Source: a bacterium (GTDB lineage: Bacteria > Thermotogota > Thermotogae > Mesoaciditogales > Mesoaciditogaceae). Taken from it: a stretch of DNA of 64,000 nt. Below the pieces are notes generated by a model. The model made no database searches. It had not been told where the DNA came from and was given only the letters and a program-made list of their open reading frames with translations. Where the stretch lies: contig JAJYYZ010000004.1 in the NCBI GenBank assembly GCA_021800445.1, positions 1-64,000 of the forward strand. The letters are read 5' to 3'. This document shows, one piece after another, positions 35,172 through 43,318 of this stretch. Each line of letters begins with the position of its first letter. The stretch's first letter is position 1. The position numbers and the translations under genes were made by a program.

Positions 35172-36890
35172 TTACAATTTGTAATTCTCAAGAAGCGTCT
35201 TAACACTCCTCAAAACAGAATCGCGATCTTCAATCTTGATTTTTGAAGATTTATCGGAATTTCTCAATTTTAACTCGATGTCTCCATTTTCAAGACTCTT
35301 TCCGCATGTTATCCTTAAAGGTATGCCTATCAAATCGGCATCTTTAAATTTAAAACCGGCCGATACGTCTCTGTCATCCAAAAGCACTTCAATTTCATGC
35401 TTTTCAAGCATTTCATGAATTTCATGTCCAACTCTGACCTGATCTTGCATGGCTGTGTTCACGATCGTGACGACCACTTCAAAAGGTGCGATTGCCTTTG
35501 GCCAAATTATGCCTTTTTCATCGTGAAACTGTTCAACGACGGCTGCCATCGTTCTGCTTACACCCCATCCGTAGCAGCCCATCACGTAATATTTTTCGCT
35601 TCCGTCTGAATCCACGTAAGTGGCGGAGAGTTTTTCAGAATACTTCGTTCCGAGTTTGAAAACTTGTCCCACCTCGATACCTTTTTTCAGTTTAAGAGGC
35701 GATCCGCATTTCGGACATTTATCTCCATCCACCACAATCCTTATATCCGTATATTCGTTGATTTTATAATCTCTCTCGTGATTGACGTTGATGTAGTGGT
35801 ATTCGTTTTTCAAGCCTCCAACAACGTAATTCTTCAAATTTTTCACAGAATTGTCGCTCACTATTCTGACCGCTTTCACGCCTATCGGACCTATGTAACC
35901 TATCTGGCTTGAAAATTTTTCGAAAACCTCTTCCGCAGTTGCAAATCTCAGGGTTTGATCTCCGAGATACGACTTAAGTTTTGGTATGTTTATCTCGAGA
36001 TCTCCCCTTATGAGAGCCATTACATATCCGTTTTTACCTGTGAAGACCATCGATTTGACGATTTTATCCTTTTCTATCTTCAAAAATTTTGCAAGTTCAT
36101 CTACAGTCCTGACATTTGGAGTTTCAACAAGCGTCAATGTTTTTAAAGGTTCATCCGCGCTTTTTTGATCGTCCGAACATTCTGCCTTCTCTTGTGTTGC
36201 TGAATAGCCGCATTTTTCACACACGAGTATGTCCGATTCGCCACTTTCGGCAAATGCCGTGAATTCATGGGAATTACTTCCGCCAATCGTTCCCGTGTCA
36301 GCCTCAACGGCGACGTATTTCATGTTCATTCTGTCGCATATTCGAGAGTATGCGTTGTACATATCCTTATAAGTTTGATCCAAAGATTCAGGGCTTGTGT
36401 GAAAACTGTAAGCATCTTTCATGATGAACTCTCTTCCGCGCAACAAGCCGAATCTTGGTCTTATTTCGTCCCTGTATTTTGTGTTTATCTGGTAAAGATT
36501 TACCGGCAATTGTTTGTAAGATCTCAATTCGTCTTTAACAAGAGTCGTTATCATTTCTTCATGGGTTGGGCCGAGTGTGAATTCTCTGTCATTTCTATCT
36601 CTGAATTTCATCATCTCAGGTCCGTAATCATCCCATCTTCCCGTCGTTTTCCATATCTCGGCCGGTTGCATTATAGGCATCAAAAGTTCTTGGGCACCGG
36701 CGATGTTCATTTCTTCGCGGACAATTTGGGTTATTTTCTGGAGGACGCGTGTACCGAGTGGCAGGTATGAAAAAACTCCCGAAGCGGATTTCCGAATGAA
36801 TCCGCCTCTTATAAGTAATTCAGCGCTTTTTATATCCGCATCTGATGGACTTTCTTTTAAAGTAGGTGCGTAAAGTTTAGACCAGTACAT
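35172..36890 (-). CDS. proS: Prolyl-tRNA synthetase, bacterial type
   Basis: Class II aminoacyl-tRNA synthetase of 572 aa. Motif 2 region [20 protein letters not shown] and motif 3 [16 protein letters not shown] are clear. Residues about 220-380 form the YbaK-like editing insertion (VKSMVF and [11 protein letters not shown]), and CEKCGY and CPKCGSPLK pairs flank it. A GGAGG-containing SD precedes the ATG. It lies 10 bases past mrp in the same operon. Confidence 0.95.
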   Translation of the reverse strand: MYWSKLYAPTLKESPSDADIKSAELLIRGGFIRKSASGVFSYLPLGTRVLQKITQIVREEMNIAGAQELLMPIMQPAEIWKTTGRWDDYGPEMMKFRDRNDREFTLGPTHEEMITTLVKDELRSYKQLPVNLYQINTKYRDEIRPRFGLLRGREFIMKDAYSFHTSPESLDQTYKDMYNAYSRICDRMNMKYVAVEADTGTIGGSNSHEFTAFAESGESDILVCEKCGYSATQEKAECSDDQKSADEPLKTLTLVETPNVRTVDELAKFLKIEKDKIVKSMVFTGKNGYVMALIRGDLEINIPKLKSYLGDQTLRFATAEEVFEKFSSQIGYIGPIGVKAVRIVSDNSVKNLKNYVVGGLKNEYHYINVNHERDYKINEYTDIRIVVDGDKCPKCGSPLKLKKGIEVGQVFKLGTKYSEKLSATYVDSDGSEKYYVMGCYGWGVSRTMAAVVEQFHDEKGIIWPKAIAPFEVVVTIVNTAMQDQVRVGHEIHEMLEKHEIEVLLDDRDVSAGFKFKDADLIGIPLRITCGKSLENGDIELKLRNSDKSSKIKIEDRDSVLRSVKTLLENYKL

Positions 36891-36900
36891 AATTTTCCTC

Positions 36901-37905
36901 CTAAATTTTATTTGCCACGCCGCTTATCAGATCAAAATACTCTTTATTTTCCAATGCGGAAAGTGTTCCATCGTCAGTTGCCTCTTCGATTTCGGGCATA
37001 AAAGGAATTGCTCCCAGTGAAGAAATGCCAAGTGCTTTTTCAAGTTCTTCCGGTTCAACGTTGCCGAACGGATAAAGTTTGTTGTGGCAGTTATCGCACA
37101 CGAAATATGCCATGTTTTCCACAAATCCAGATATTTCTATTCCGACCTGTCTGAAAAAGTCAACCGTTCTGAAAGCATCGGCTACGGCAAGTGCGTTTGG
37201 AGTTGTTACTATTATCGCGCCATCGACATCCATGTTTTGTTTTATCGTGAGTGCGGCATCACCGGTGCCGGGCGGAAGATCGACTATCATATAATCCATA
37301 TCGGGCCATTCCGTCGATTCCAACATCTCTACTATCGCCTTCGAAACCATCGCCCCTTTCCATATAACAGGGGTTTCCTGATCGACGATATACCCAAGCG
37401 ACATCGAATAAATTCCATCCTTCAAAATAGGCATTATCTTTTTGTTTTCTCTTATCGATGCCCTTTCGCCGAGAGTGCCCAGCATCCTCGGAACATTTGG
37501 CCCATGTATGTCCGCATCGAAGATACCGACGGTGTATCCCTTTCTTTTTAAGGCTATTGCCAGAGAAACGGTAAATGTGCTTTTACCGACTCCACCCTTA
37601 GCGCTCAACACGGCCACACGTTTTTTTGCCTTTTGAACCATATGTTTTTGTTCGACGGCTGTGGATTGCGGTTGATCCTGAACCGTCGAAAGCATAAGCC
37701 TGAGGCCCGATCCCTTGAAGGACGTTTTAATATCGTCAAATATGCGTTTTTTGGTTTCTTCGTTTTTTGTCGCGAGATTTAAAACGATTTTTATCTCTTC
37801 GTCGTTCACATCTATCGATTTGACGATTTTAAAATCCACCAGACTTTTTGCGTATCCGGGATATTTTATCTTTGAAAGCGTATTTATGACATCCGCTTTT
37901 GTCAA
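36901..37905 (-). CDS. Mrp/NBP35-type iron-sulfur carrier ATPase
   Basis: A 334-aa P-loop protein of the ApbC/Mrp family that carries [4Fe-4S] clusters to apoproteins. The front ~85 residues are a MIP18/DUF59 domain. The ATPase follows with the deviant Walker [25 protein letters not shown] and [20 protein letters not shown] near the C-terminus is the cluster-binding CxxC. I start at the TTG at 37905, six bases after GAGGTG; the GTG at 37914 is part of that SD. Iron-sulfur supply would matter for the many cluster proteins in this window. Confidence 0.9.
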   Translation of the reverse strand: MTKADVINTLSKIKYPGYAKSLVDFKIVKSIDVNDEEIKIVLNLATKNEETKKRIFDDIKTSFKGSGLRLMLSTVQDQPQSTAVEQKHMVQKAKKRVAVLSAKGGVGKSTFTVSLAIALKRKGYTVGIFDADIHGPNVPRMLGTLGERASIRENKKIMPILKDGIYSMSLGYIVDQETPVIWKGAMVSKAIVEMLESTEWPDMDYMIVDLPPGTGDAALTIKQNMDVDGAIIVTTPNALAVADAFRTVDFFRQVGIEISGFVENMAYFVCDNCHNKLYPFGNVEPEELEKALGISSLGAIPFMPEIEEATDDGTLSALENKEYFDLISGVANKI

Positions 37906-37910
37906 AACCT

Positions 37911-39017
37911 TCACCTCTTTTTGTGATTTGTTTTTTCGATCACGTGTTTTTTGAATTCATCAAATTCACCCTTAATTATAGCATTTCTCGATTGTTTCAT
38001 TAAATTTGTGAGAAAATAGATGTTGTGGTAGGTTGCAAGTATCATACCGGTTGATTCTCCACGCTTTATAAGGTGACGGATGTATCCTCTTGAATAAGTT
38101 TTACACACCTTGCAATCGCATTCCGAATCAAGAGGACCTGGATCTTTTTCGTAGACAGATGCGCGTATGTTGAGCCTTCCTGAAGAAGTCAGAATTCCGC
38201 CGTGCCTGCCCATTCTCGTCGGTAAAACGCAATCCATCATGTCAACGCCTCTTTCGATCGCTTCGAGCATTAAAACCGGATCTCCGACACCCATAAGATA
38301 TCTTGGTTTATCTTGAGGCATCAAAGGAAGCGCAACATCGAGCATGCGGATAGTCGTATCGATGTCTTCGCCGACGCTTAATCCACCTATTCCGAATCCG
38401 TCAAAGGGCATTGAAGTTATTTCGAGGGTGCTTTCTTTTCTTAAATCTTCGAAGAATCCACCCTGTGTTATGCCAAAAAGACTCTGATCTTGCTTTTCGT
38501 GCGAACTTAACGCCCTTCTTGCCCATTGTCCGGTTCTTCTTACAGATTTCTTCGTTGATTCAAGATCGTTTCCCGGTGCCAGACACTCATCAAGCACCAT
38601 AGCGATATCCGACCCTATCGCTTCCTGAATTTCCACAACTTTTTCCGGTGTGAATTTATGAATGGATCCGTCAAATGGAGATTTAAAATCAACTCCTTCA
38701 TCATCAACGCGCATATTTTTTGAAAGGCTGAAAACCTGAAAACCGCCGCTGTCCGTTAAGATCGGTATATCCCATGAGGCAAAGTTATGGATGCCGCCAA
38801 AACTTCTCAAAACCTCAAGGCCAGGCTTAAGATAAAGGTGAAAAGCGTTGGCAAGCACAATTTGGGCACCGGCATCTTTTACGCATTCACGGCTGCACAT
38901 CTTTATCGCCCCGTTGGTTCCAACCGGCATAAAGACTGGAGTTTCGACTATTCCGTGATTAAGCGTCAGTTTTCCAGCCCTGGCATGTCCGTCTCTTCCG
39001 GCGGTTTCGAATCGCAA
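37911..39017 (-). CDS. tgt: tRNA-guanine(34) transglycosylase
   Basis: Cytoplasmic enzyme of 368 aa that exchanges guanine at the wobble position for preQ1. LTDSGGFQVFSLSK binds the base, GVDMMDCVLPTRMGRHG contains the catalytic region, and the zinc ligands are CDCKVC plus a downstream His. TTG start after AAAGGGTG. It overlaps the ricT gene by 52 bases. Confidence 0.93.
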   Translation of the reverse strand: MRFETAGRDGHARAGKLTLNHGIVETPVFMPVGTNGAIKMCSRECVKDAGAQIVLANAFHLYLKPGLEVLRSFGGIHNFASWDIPILTDSGGFQVFSLSKNMRVDDEGVDFKSPFDGSIHKFTPEKVVEIQEAIGSDIAMVLDECLAPGNDLESTKKSVRRTGQWARRALSSHEKQDQSLFGITQGGFFEDLRKESTLEITSMPFDGFGIGGLSVGEDIDTTIRMLDVALPLMPQDKPRYLMGVGDPVLMLEAIERGVDMMDCVLPTRMGRHGGILTSSGRLNIRASVYEKDPGPLDSECDCKVCKTYSRGYIRHLIKRGESTGMILATYHNIYFLTNLMKQSRNAIIKGEFDEFKKHVIEKTNHKKR

Positions 39018-39802
39018 ATTTTTTCACCCTTTCCGTTTATAAACTCATCGAAGGTCAATTTCAATTCCAAATATTCGTTGTCCCTCATCTTTATCGTTTT
39101 TGAAAAGATATTCACTTCAGAAACCGTGTATACTTTGTCGTTGTATCTGGCCATATCTCCCGTGTCGGGAAGATTTTTCAGTATTTCAAGATAAGCGTCG
39201 TTTTCGTAAGCGAGACAGCACAGCAATCTACCGCAAACGCCGGATATTTTCGAAGGATTTATCAAAAGTTGCTGAGTTTTTGCATATTTGAGCGTTATAC
39301 TTTTGAAATCTCTTTCAAATCTCGAACAGCAAGTTTGCATGCCGCACATTCCTATGCCGCCAACGATCTTTGCCGTATCCCTAACGCCTATTTGTCTTAA
39401 TTCTATTCTTGTTTTAAAAGTACCGGCCAGATCCTTGACAAATGTCCTGAAATCAATTCTGCCATCGGCCGAAAAGAAGTAAATCAGTTTTGATCTGTCG
39501 AGTGTGTACCTTGCGCTCAACATTTTCATCAACAGTGAATGTTCTTCCGCTTTCTTTCTGGCAATTTCAAGTGCCGTTATCGCATCTTTCTCGTTTTGGG
39601 CGTTATTTGAAAGATCTGCTTCCGTCGCAAGCCGAATGATCGGCTTTTGGGTTTCGATCTGTTCTTTGAAAATTTTGGTAACGCTCCCTATTTCAATTCC
39701 AAAATCACTTTCACATACAACTTTATCGTGTAATTTCAAATCCATATCACATTCAAACGGATGTATTTGCCCAAGTTTCTCAAAAGATATCCCATATATC
39801 AT
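38966..39802 (-). CDS. ricT: PSP1-domain protein RicT/YaaT
   Basis: A 278-aa PSP1 protein. KLIYFFSADGRIDFRTFVKD and LRQIGVRDTAKIVGGIGMCG are diagnostic, and the cysteine-rich core GMCGMQTCC with GVCGRLLCCLAYE is present. In Bacillus, YaaT is part of the Y-complex that aids RNase Y-dependent mRNA processing and holds iron-sulfur clusters. Adjacency to holB is conserved in Bacillus, supporting orthology. I choose the ATG at 39802 about ten bases after AAGG; 39811 abuts the SD. Confidence 0.88.
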   Translation of the reverse strand: MIYGISFEKLGQIHPFECDMDLKLHDKVVCESDFGIEIGSVTKIFKEQIETQKPIIRLATEADLSNNAQNEKDAITALEIARKKAEEHSLLMKMLSARYTLDRSKLIYFFSADGRIDFRTFVKDLAGTFKTRIELRQIGVRDTAKIVGGIGMCGMQTCCSRFERDFKSITLKYAKTQQLLINPSKISGVCGRLLCCLAYENDAYLEILKNLPDTGDMARYNDKVYTVSEVNIFSKTIKMRDNEYLELKLTFDEFINGKGEKICDSKPPEETDMPGLEN

Positions 39803-39807
39803 GATAT

Positions 39808-40761
39808 TCATACCTTCTTTAAAATTGCAAAATTGAGTAAAAGCCAAAAGATCAAAAGGTCTTTGCTTATGTTGCCATGTTTCACGGTTGATATTCGTTT
39901 TATGAATTCCTCGGATGGCGCTTTCATCTTCGAGTAATAGACCGAATAAGATTTTCTGCCGAGATCTTTCCAGTAACTTGTGAAGTTGAAAATCACCATA
40001 TCTTCACAGAGAATTAAGGCTGAGTTGAAAAAAACATCGATCACCTTTTGTGATCCTTCTTCATCAAACAAAGGTTGCAATGACTGAAAGTACTTTGATA
40101 TGTTTTTAACATCTACCGTAAGCAATATCCTTTCGGCCTCCGCGGGAAGCATGAAATAAGATCCGTCTTTAAAAGATTTCGAAAAGCATTTAGCCGGATT
40201 TTCTTCTAAGTCTTTCAAAGATTTTCGAATAACTTCCGAATTTGCTTGATAATTCATAGCCAGCGCCAGATCCGTTCTCAAAACATCTTCAACCTCCGAA
40301 TTTTCAACCTTCAAAGACTCGATCACCGACTCGACCGGATCTATGTAAGGTTTGAAAATTGAAAAACGACTTTTAACGGTCGAAAAGACGCCATTCAAAT
40401 TCGAAGAGAAACATATAAAAGCGGAAAAATCCGGCGGTTCCTCGACAACCTTGAGGATAGCCGAAGACGCTTCTGGAGTCATAAGCGTCATCTCATCTAT
40501 GATGACGTACTTTCTCGATGAAAAGGAAGGTGGATATGACAAAAATTCTTTTATGTCTCTTATCGTGTCTATGCTTATGTTGCCATTTTTATCTATCTCA
40601 AAAGTATCGTACGACGGATCGTTAACTTCTATTCGCTTAAAAAGTTCGGAAAGTATTTGTTTTCTCAAAAGATCGTTTTCGACTTTTATAAGCATTCTAA
40701 CAACCGATCTATCCTTAAAAAAGACGGAGATTTTTTTGACAAAAGTTTCTACATCGCTCAT
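39808..40761 (-). CDS. holB: DNA polymerase III delta'-like clamp-loader subunit
   Basis: A 317-aa AAA+ family protein. RKYVIIDEMTLMTPEASSAI, LKVVEEPPDFSAFI and TVKSRFSIF match the sensor region of delta' and DnaX, where the peptide AxxALLKxLEEPP is usual. No Walker A motif is visible, as is normal for delta'. The position just upstream of ricT supports holB. The GAGGAGG SD lies about 12 bases ahead of the ATG, at the edge of useful spacing. Confidence 0.8.
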   Translation of the reverse strand: MSDVETFVKKISVFFKDRSVVRMLIKVENDLLRKQILSELFKRIEVNDPSYDTFEIDKNGNISIDTIRDIKEFLSYPPSFSSRKYVIIDEMTLMTPEASSAILKVVEEPPDFSAFICFSSNLNGVFSTVKSRFSIFKPYIDPVESVIESLKVENSEVEDVLRTDLALAMNYQANSEVIRKSLKDLEENPAKCFSKSFKDGSYFMLPAEAERILLTVDVKNISKYFQSLQPLFDEEGSQKVIDVFFNSALILCEDMVIFNFTSYWKDLGRKSYSVYYSKMKAPSEEFIKRISTVKHGNISKDLLIFWLLLNFAILKKV

Positions 40762-40769
40762 CCGTAAAA

Positions 40770-41807
40770 CTATCCTCCTCTTGTGATATCGGCTATTTTT
40801 TTGTCATAAGGATATGTAAGAACACCTTTTTCGGTTATTATGGCATCAACGAGATCGGCATCGGTAACATCAAATGCCGGATTGTAAACCTCAACGCTTT
40901 CCGGTGCTATCTTTACTCCTCTTACAGCGGTAACTTCATCGTGAGACCTTTCTTCTATTGGAATTTCAAGACCGCTTTTTATCTTCACGTCTATCGTTGA
41001 TAAAGGTGCGACAACATAAAATTTGACGTTATGACGTTTCGCAAGCAACGCCAAAGAGTATGTACCTATCTTGTTGGCCACATCTCCATTTGCGGCGATC
41101 CTGTCGGCACCTACGATGACGGCATCTACTTTTCTTGTTTTCATGACCCACCCCGCCATGTTATCACATATGAGCGTGGTCTTCACGCCCAATTTCATAA
41201 GTTCCCATGCGGTGAGTCTCGCACCCTGCAAATATGGCCTTGTTTCATCCACATATGCGCTTACGTGTTTTCCGTGATCTATCGCGGCGTGGATCATTCC
41301 TAAGGCCGTACCGTAATCCACAGTCGCAAGCGCGCCGGCATTGCAATGGGTTATGACAGTTGAATTTTCCTGCAACAACTTTTGACCATATTCACCCATT
41401 TTTTTGTTGACATCTATGTCCTCGCGGGCTATCTTTTCAGCCTCTTTGTTCAACTCATCTATGATAAAATCAGGCTTTCGGCTTTTTAAAGACAAAAATT
41501 TTGAATTCATCCTATCAAGCGCCCAGAAGAGATTAACGGCCGTTGGCCTTGTTTGGGCCAGTTTTTCTTTGACAGAGTTCATCCTTTCTTCGGTTAAGTT
41601 TTTAACGTTTTCCATGGCGCCTATAACGTATCCAAATGCGGCCGTAGCGCCTATCGCAGGAGCACCTCTTACCGCCATGTCCCTTATCGCGGATGCGACG
41701 CAATCGGATGTCGTGCATTTGAGGTATTCTTCCACTTGCGGAAGTTTTCTTTGATCTATAAGTTCAAGTTCCTTTCCATTCCATCTCATTGTTACGGTTG
41801 ATATCAA
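40770..41807 (-). CDS. mtnA: S-methyl-5-thioribose-1-phosphate isomerase
   Basis: A 345-aa aldose-ketose isomerase of the methionine salvage pathway. IRDMAVRGAPAIGATAAFG, HCNAGALATVDYGTALG, DETRPYLQGARLTAWEL and VDAVIVGADRIAANGDVANK carry the catalytic Cys and Asp. An eIF2B-like translation factor is excluded by these motifs. TTG start about ten bases after GAGGAG. It is the first gene of an eight-gene minus-strand run, with the repeat-rich gap upstream; I see no convincing promoter in that gap. Confidence 0.93.
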   Translation of the reverse strand: MISTVTMRWNGKELELIDQRKLPQVEEYLKCTTSDCVASAIRDMAVRGAPAIGATAAFGYVIGAMENVKNLTEERMNSVKEKLAQTRPTAVNLFWALDRMNSKFLSLKSRKPDFIIDELNKEAEKIAREDIDVNKKMGEYGQKLLQENSTVITHCNAGALATVDYGTALGMIHAAIDHGKHVSAYVDETRPYLQGARLTAWELMKLGVKTTLICDNMAGWVMKTRKVDAVIVGADRIAANGDVANKIGTYSLALLAKRHNVKFYVVAPLSTIDVKIKSGLEIPIEERSHDEVTAVRGVKIAPESVEVYNPAFDVTDADLVDAIITEKGVLTYPYDKKIADITRGG

Positions 41808-41870
41808 TTAAAATCATCTCCTCGCATTTTTGTCAATTATCATAAGATCTTCAGTTTTTGCTTTTTCTGC

Positions 41871-41968
41871 TCACTGCTTACTCGTTACGCGTTACTGTTT
41901 TTTTCTCTAATCCCCAATCTCTAATGTCTCTTTCTTGCCATATGCTATTTGCCATTTGCTGCTTTTTG
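41871..41968 (+). repeat. Heptad repeat island 2a (14 units)
   Basis: Fourteen consecutive 7-mers from TCACTGC TTACTCG TTACGCG through TCTAATC CCCAATC TCTAATG to CTTGCCA TATGCTA TTTGCCA. Three unit families follow one another with no break in the 7-base phase. The island ends where hairpin copy D begins. Confidence 0.8.
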
Positions 41969-42065
41969 TGCGTCGGCTCCAGCATTTGCCCTTCGGTGTC
42001 TGGTCCTCGCTACGCTGCGGAGGCCACCTCACGGCATCATGCTCTCCGCCTCCGTCCGTCTTTTC
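41969..42065 (-). repeat. Hairpin repeat element, copy D
   Basis: A 97-bp copy in inverse orientation to copies B and F. CGGTGTCTGGTCCTCGC and GCGGAGGCCACCTCACGG are imperfect inverted arms around TACGCT. Ends are GGCTCCAGCATTTGCC and GCATCATGCTCTCCGCC. Heptad arrays flank it on both sides. Confidence 0.75.
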
Positions 42066-42198
42066 CACGCGTTACTGTTTTTGCAACGTGCTACCGGCTA
42101 CCCGCCACGTGCTTTTTTGCCGATTACGCGTTACTGTTTTTTTCTCTAATCCCCAATCCCTAATGTCTCTTTCTTGCCATAGGCTATACGCCTTTTTA
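42066..42198 (+). repeat. Heptad repeat island 2b (19 units)
   Basis: Nineteen 7-mers in strict phase, for example CGTGCTA CCGGCTA, CGTTACT, TCTCTAA TCCCCAA and CATAGGC TATACGC. The unit families appear in a similar order to island 2a, consistent with a ~230-240-bp segmental duplication (heptads plus hairpin) in this gap. Confidence 0.8.
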
Positions 42199-42295
42199 TT
42201 CGTCGGCTCCAGCATTTGCCTTTCGGTGTCTGGTCCTCGCGTTGCTGCGGAGGACACCTCTTGGCATCATGCTCTCCGCCTCCGTCCGTCTTTTC
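42199..42295 (-). repeat. Hairpin repeat element, copy E
   Basis: A 97-bp near copy of D, 230 bases downstream, with the same ends and several substitutions, some of them in the hairpin arms. It is flanked by heptads on both sides. Confidence 0.75.
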
Positions 42296-42442
42296 AACGC
42301 GTTACGCGTCACTCGTTACTGTTTTGTTTTTGCCATAGGCTACCTGCCACGTGCTGCTTTTTAATCTCTAGTCCCTAATGTCTTTTTCCGCCATGCGCTA
42401 TGTGCTATTTGCCATACGCTGCTTTTTCACTGATCACTGTTT
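42296..42442 (+). repeat. Heptad repeat island 2c (21 units), running into the fRMsr gene
   Basis: About 21 in-phase 7-mers starting AACGCGT TACGCGT CACTCGT TACTGTT and continuing through CTCTAGT CCCTAAT and TGCGCTA TGTGCTA TTTGCCA TACGCTG to ACTGATC ACTGTTT. The last ~38 bases are the 3' end of the minus-strand fRMsr-like gene, including its stop codon. With islands 2a and 2b and copies D and E, this accounts for nearly all of the 597-bp gap between mtnA and this gene. Confidence 0.78.
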
Positions 42443-42875
42443 TGCATATCCATTCCAAAAATGCCTCGTCCTTTTCATCAAAAGGAGAAAGATAGTGACT
42501 ATCTATATCAAGTTCTCCGATGACTTTCCCATTTTTCATCATCGGTATGACGATCTCACTTTTAACATCCGGACTGCACGAAAGGTAATTCGTTTCTTTC
42601 GAAACATCCTGAATTACAAAGTTATGTTTCGTCTGAGCGGCCTGACCACATATGCCTTGGCCGAAAGATATCGTCGTGTGCACCGTTGGTTCGCCGACGT
42701 AAGGCCCGAGTTTTAACTTCTTCGATCCATCGACAAGATAGAAACCCACCCAGTTGTAGTAAGGGACATGATCGTACAGGTACCGGCATATTGATTCAAA
42801 TTTATCTTTTCGATCTTCGAGGAGACTTTCGATCTCTTTTTTCATCTCCTCAAATGAAGATTTATCGAACATCAT
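42405..42875 (-). CDS. GAF-domain free methionine-(R)-sulfoxide reductase-like protein
   Basis: A single GAF domain of 156 aa. YYNWVGFYLVDGSKKLKLGP, FGQGICGQAAQTKHNFVIQD, LSCSPDVKSEIVIPM and GELDIDS match the fRMsr (YebR) family that reduces free methionine-R-sulfoxide. Two of the family's redox cysteines (GICG and LSCS) are present. The C-terminal ~11 residues (VISEKAAYGK region) are encoded by heptad repeat DNA, so the native end may have been altered. The start overlaps the bcp stop (ATGA), suggesting a joint oxidative-stress role. Confidence 0.82.
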   Translation of the reverse strand: MMFDKSSFEEMKKEIESLLEDRKDKFESICRYLYDHVPYYNWVGFYLVDGSKKLKLGPYVGEPTVHTTISFGQGICGQAAQTKHNFVIQDVSKETNYLSCSPDVKSEIVIPMMKNGKVIGELDIDSHYLSPFDEKDEAFLEWICKTVISEKAAYGK

Positions 42876-43318
42876 TTTACCTTCAAATTCAAAATAGAAT
42901 TCTTGACATCATCTGCGTGACCGTTGACGCTGACTTTGGGCCAAATCTTTGCTATCTTTCCGTCAGGATCTATTAAAAATGTGCTTCTCGTTGTCCCCAA
43001 AACGCCTTTTGCATCGTAAAGTGCTATGACCTTTCTTTGAGGATCGCTTAAAAGTTTTATCTTTAAATTTCTCTTTTCAATGAATTTTTTATGGCTTTCC
43101 ACGCTATCGGCGCTTATCCCAACAATTTCGGCGTTGAGTCCGCCTATTTCGTCTTTGTGTTCCGTAAAGGATAAGGCCTCTGCCGTACATCCCGGCGTGT
43201 TATCTTTAGGGTAAAAATACAGCACTATCCATTTTCCTTTCAGATCTTTCAGACAAAGATCTTTTCCGTCTTGATCCGAAAGACAAAATTCCGGAGCGAT
43301 ATCGCCCACTTTTAACAT
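42872..43318 (-). CDS. bcp: Peroxiredoxin, Bcp/PrxQ family
   Basis: Thiol peroxidase of 148 aa. The peroxidatic Cys is in YPKDNTPGCTAEALSF. The resolving Cys usually found five residues later is replaced (ALSF), so this is a one-Cys type or uses another cysteine such as C12 or that in LCLKDL. STFLIDPDGKI is the usual late motif. AGGTGG SD, and the gene lies directly after the RNA methyltransferase stop. Confidence 0.92.
   Translation of the reverse strand: MLKVGDIAPEFCLSDQDGKDLCLKDLKGKWIVLYFYPKDNTPGCTAEALSFTEHKDEIGGLNAEIVGISADSVESHKKFIEKRNLKIKLLSDPQRKVIALYDAKGVLGTTRSTFLIDPDGKIAKIWPKVSVNGHADDVKNSILNLKVK

Noticed and set aside
42072-42257. Small minus- and plus-strand frames within the repeat island
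   Set aside because: They translate the heptad and hairpin repeats and have no SD or conserved features.
41871-42442. CRISPR array
   Set aside because: The repeated units are seven bases long and degenerate with no spacers of uniform length, and no cas gene is present.
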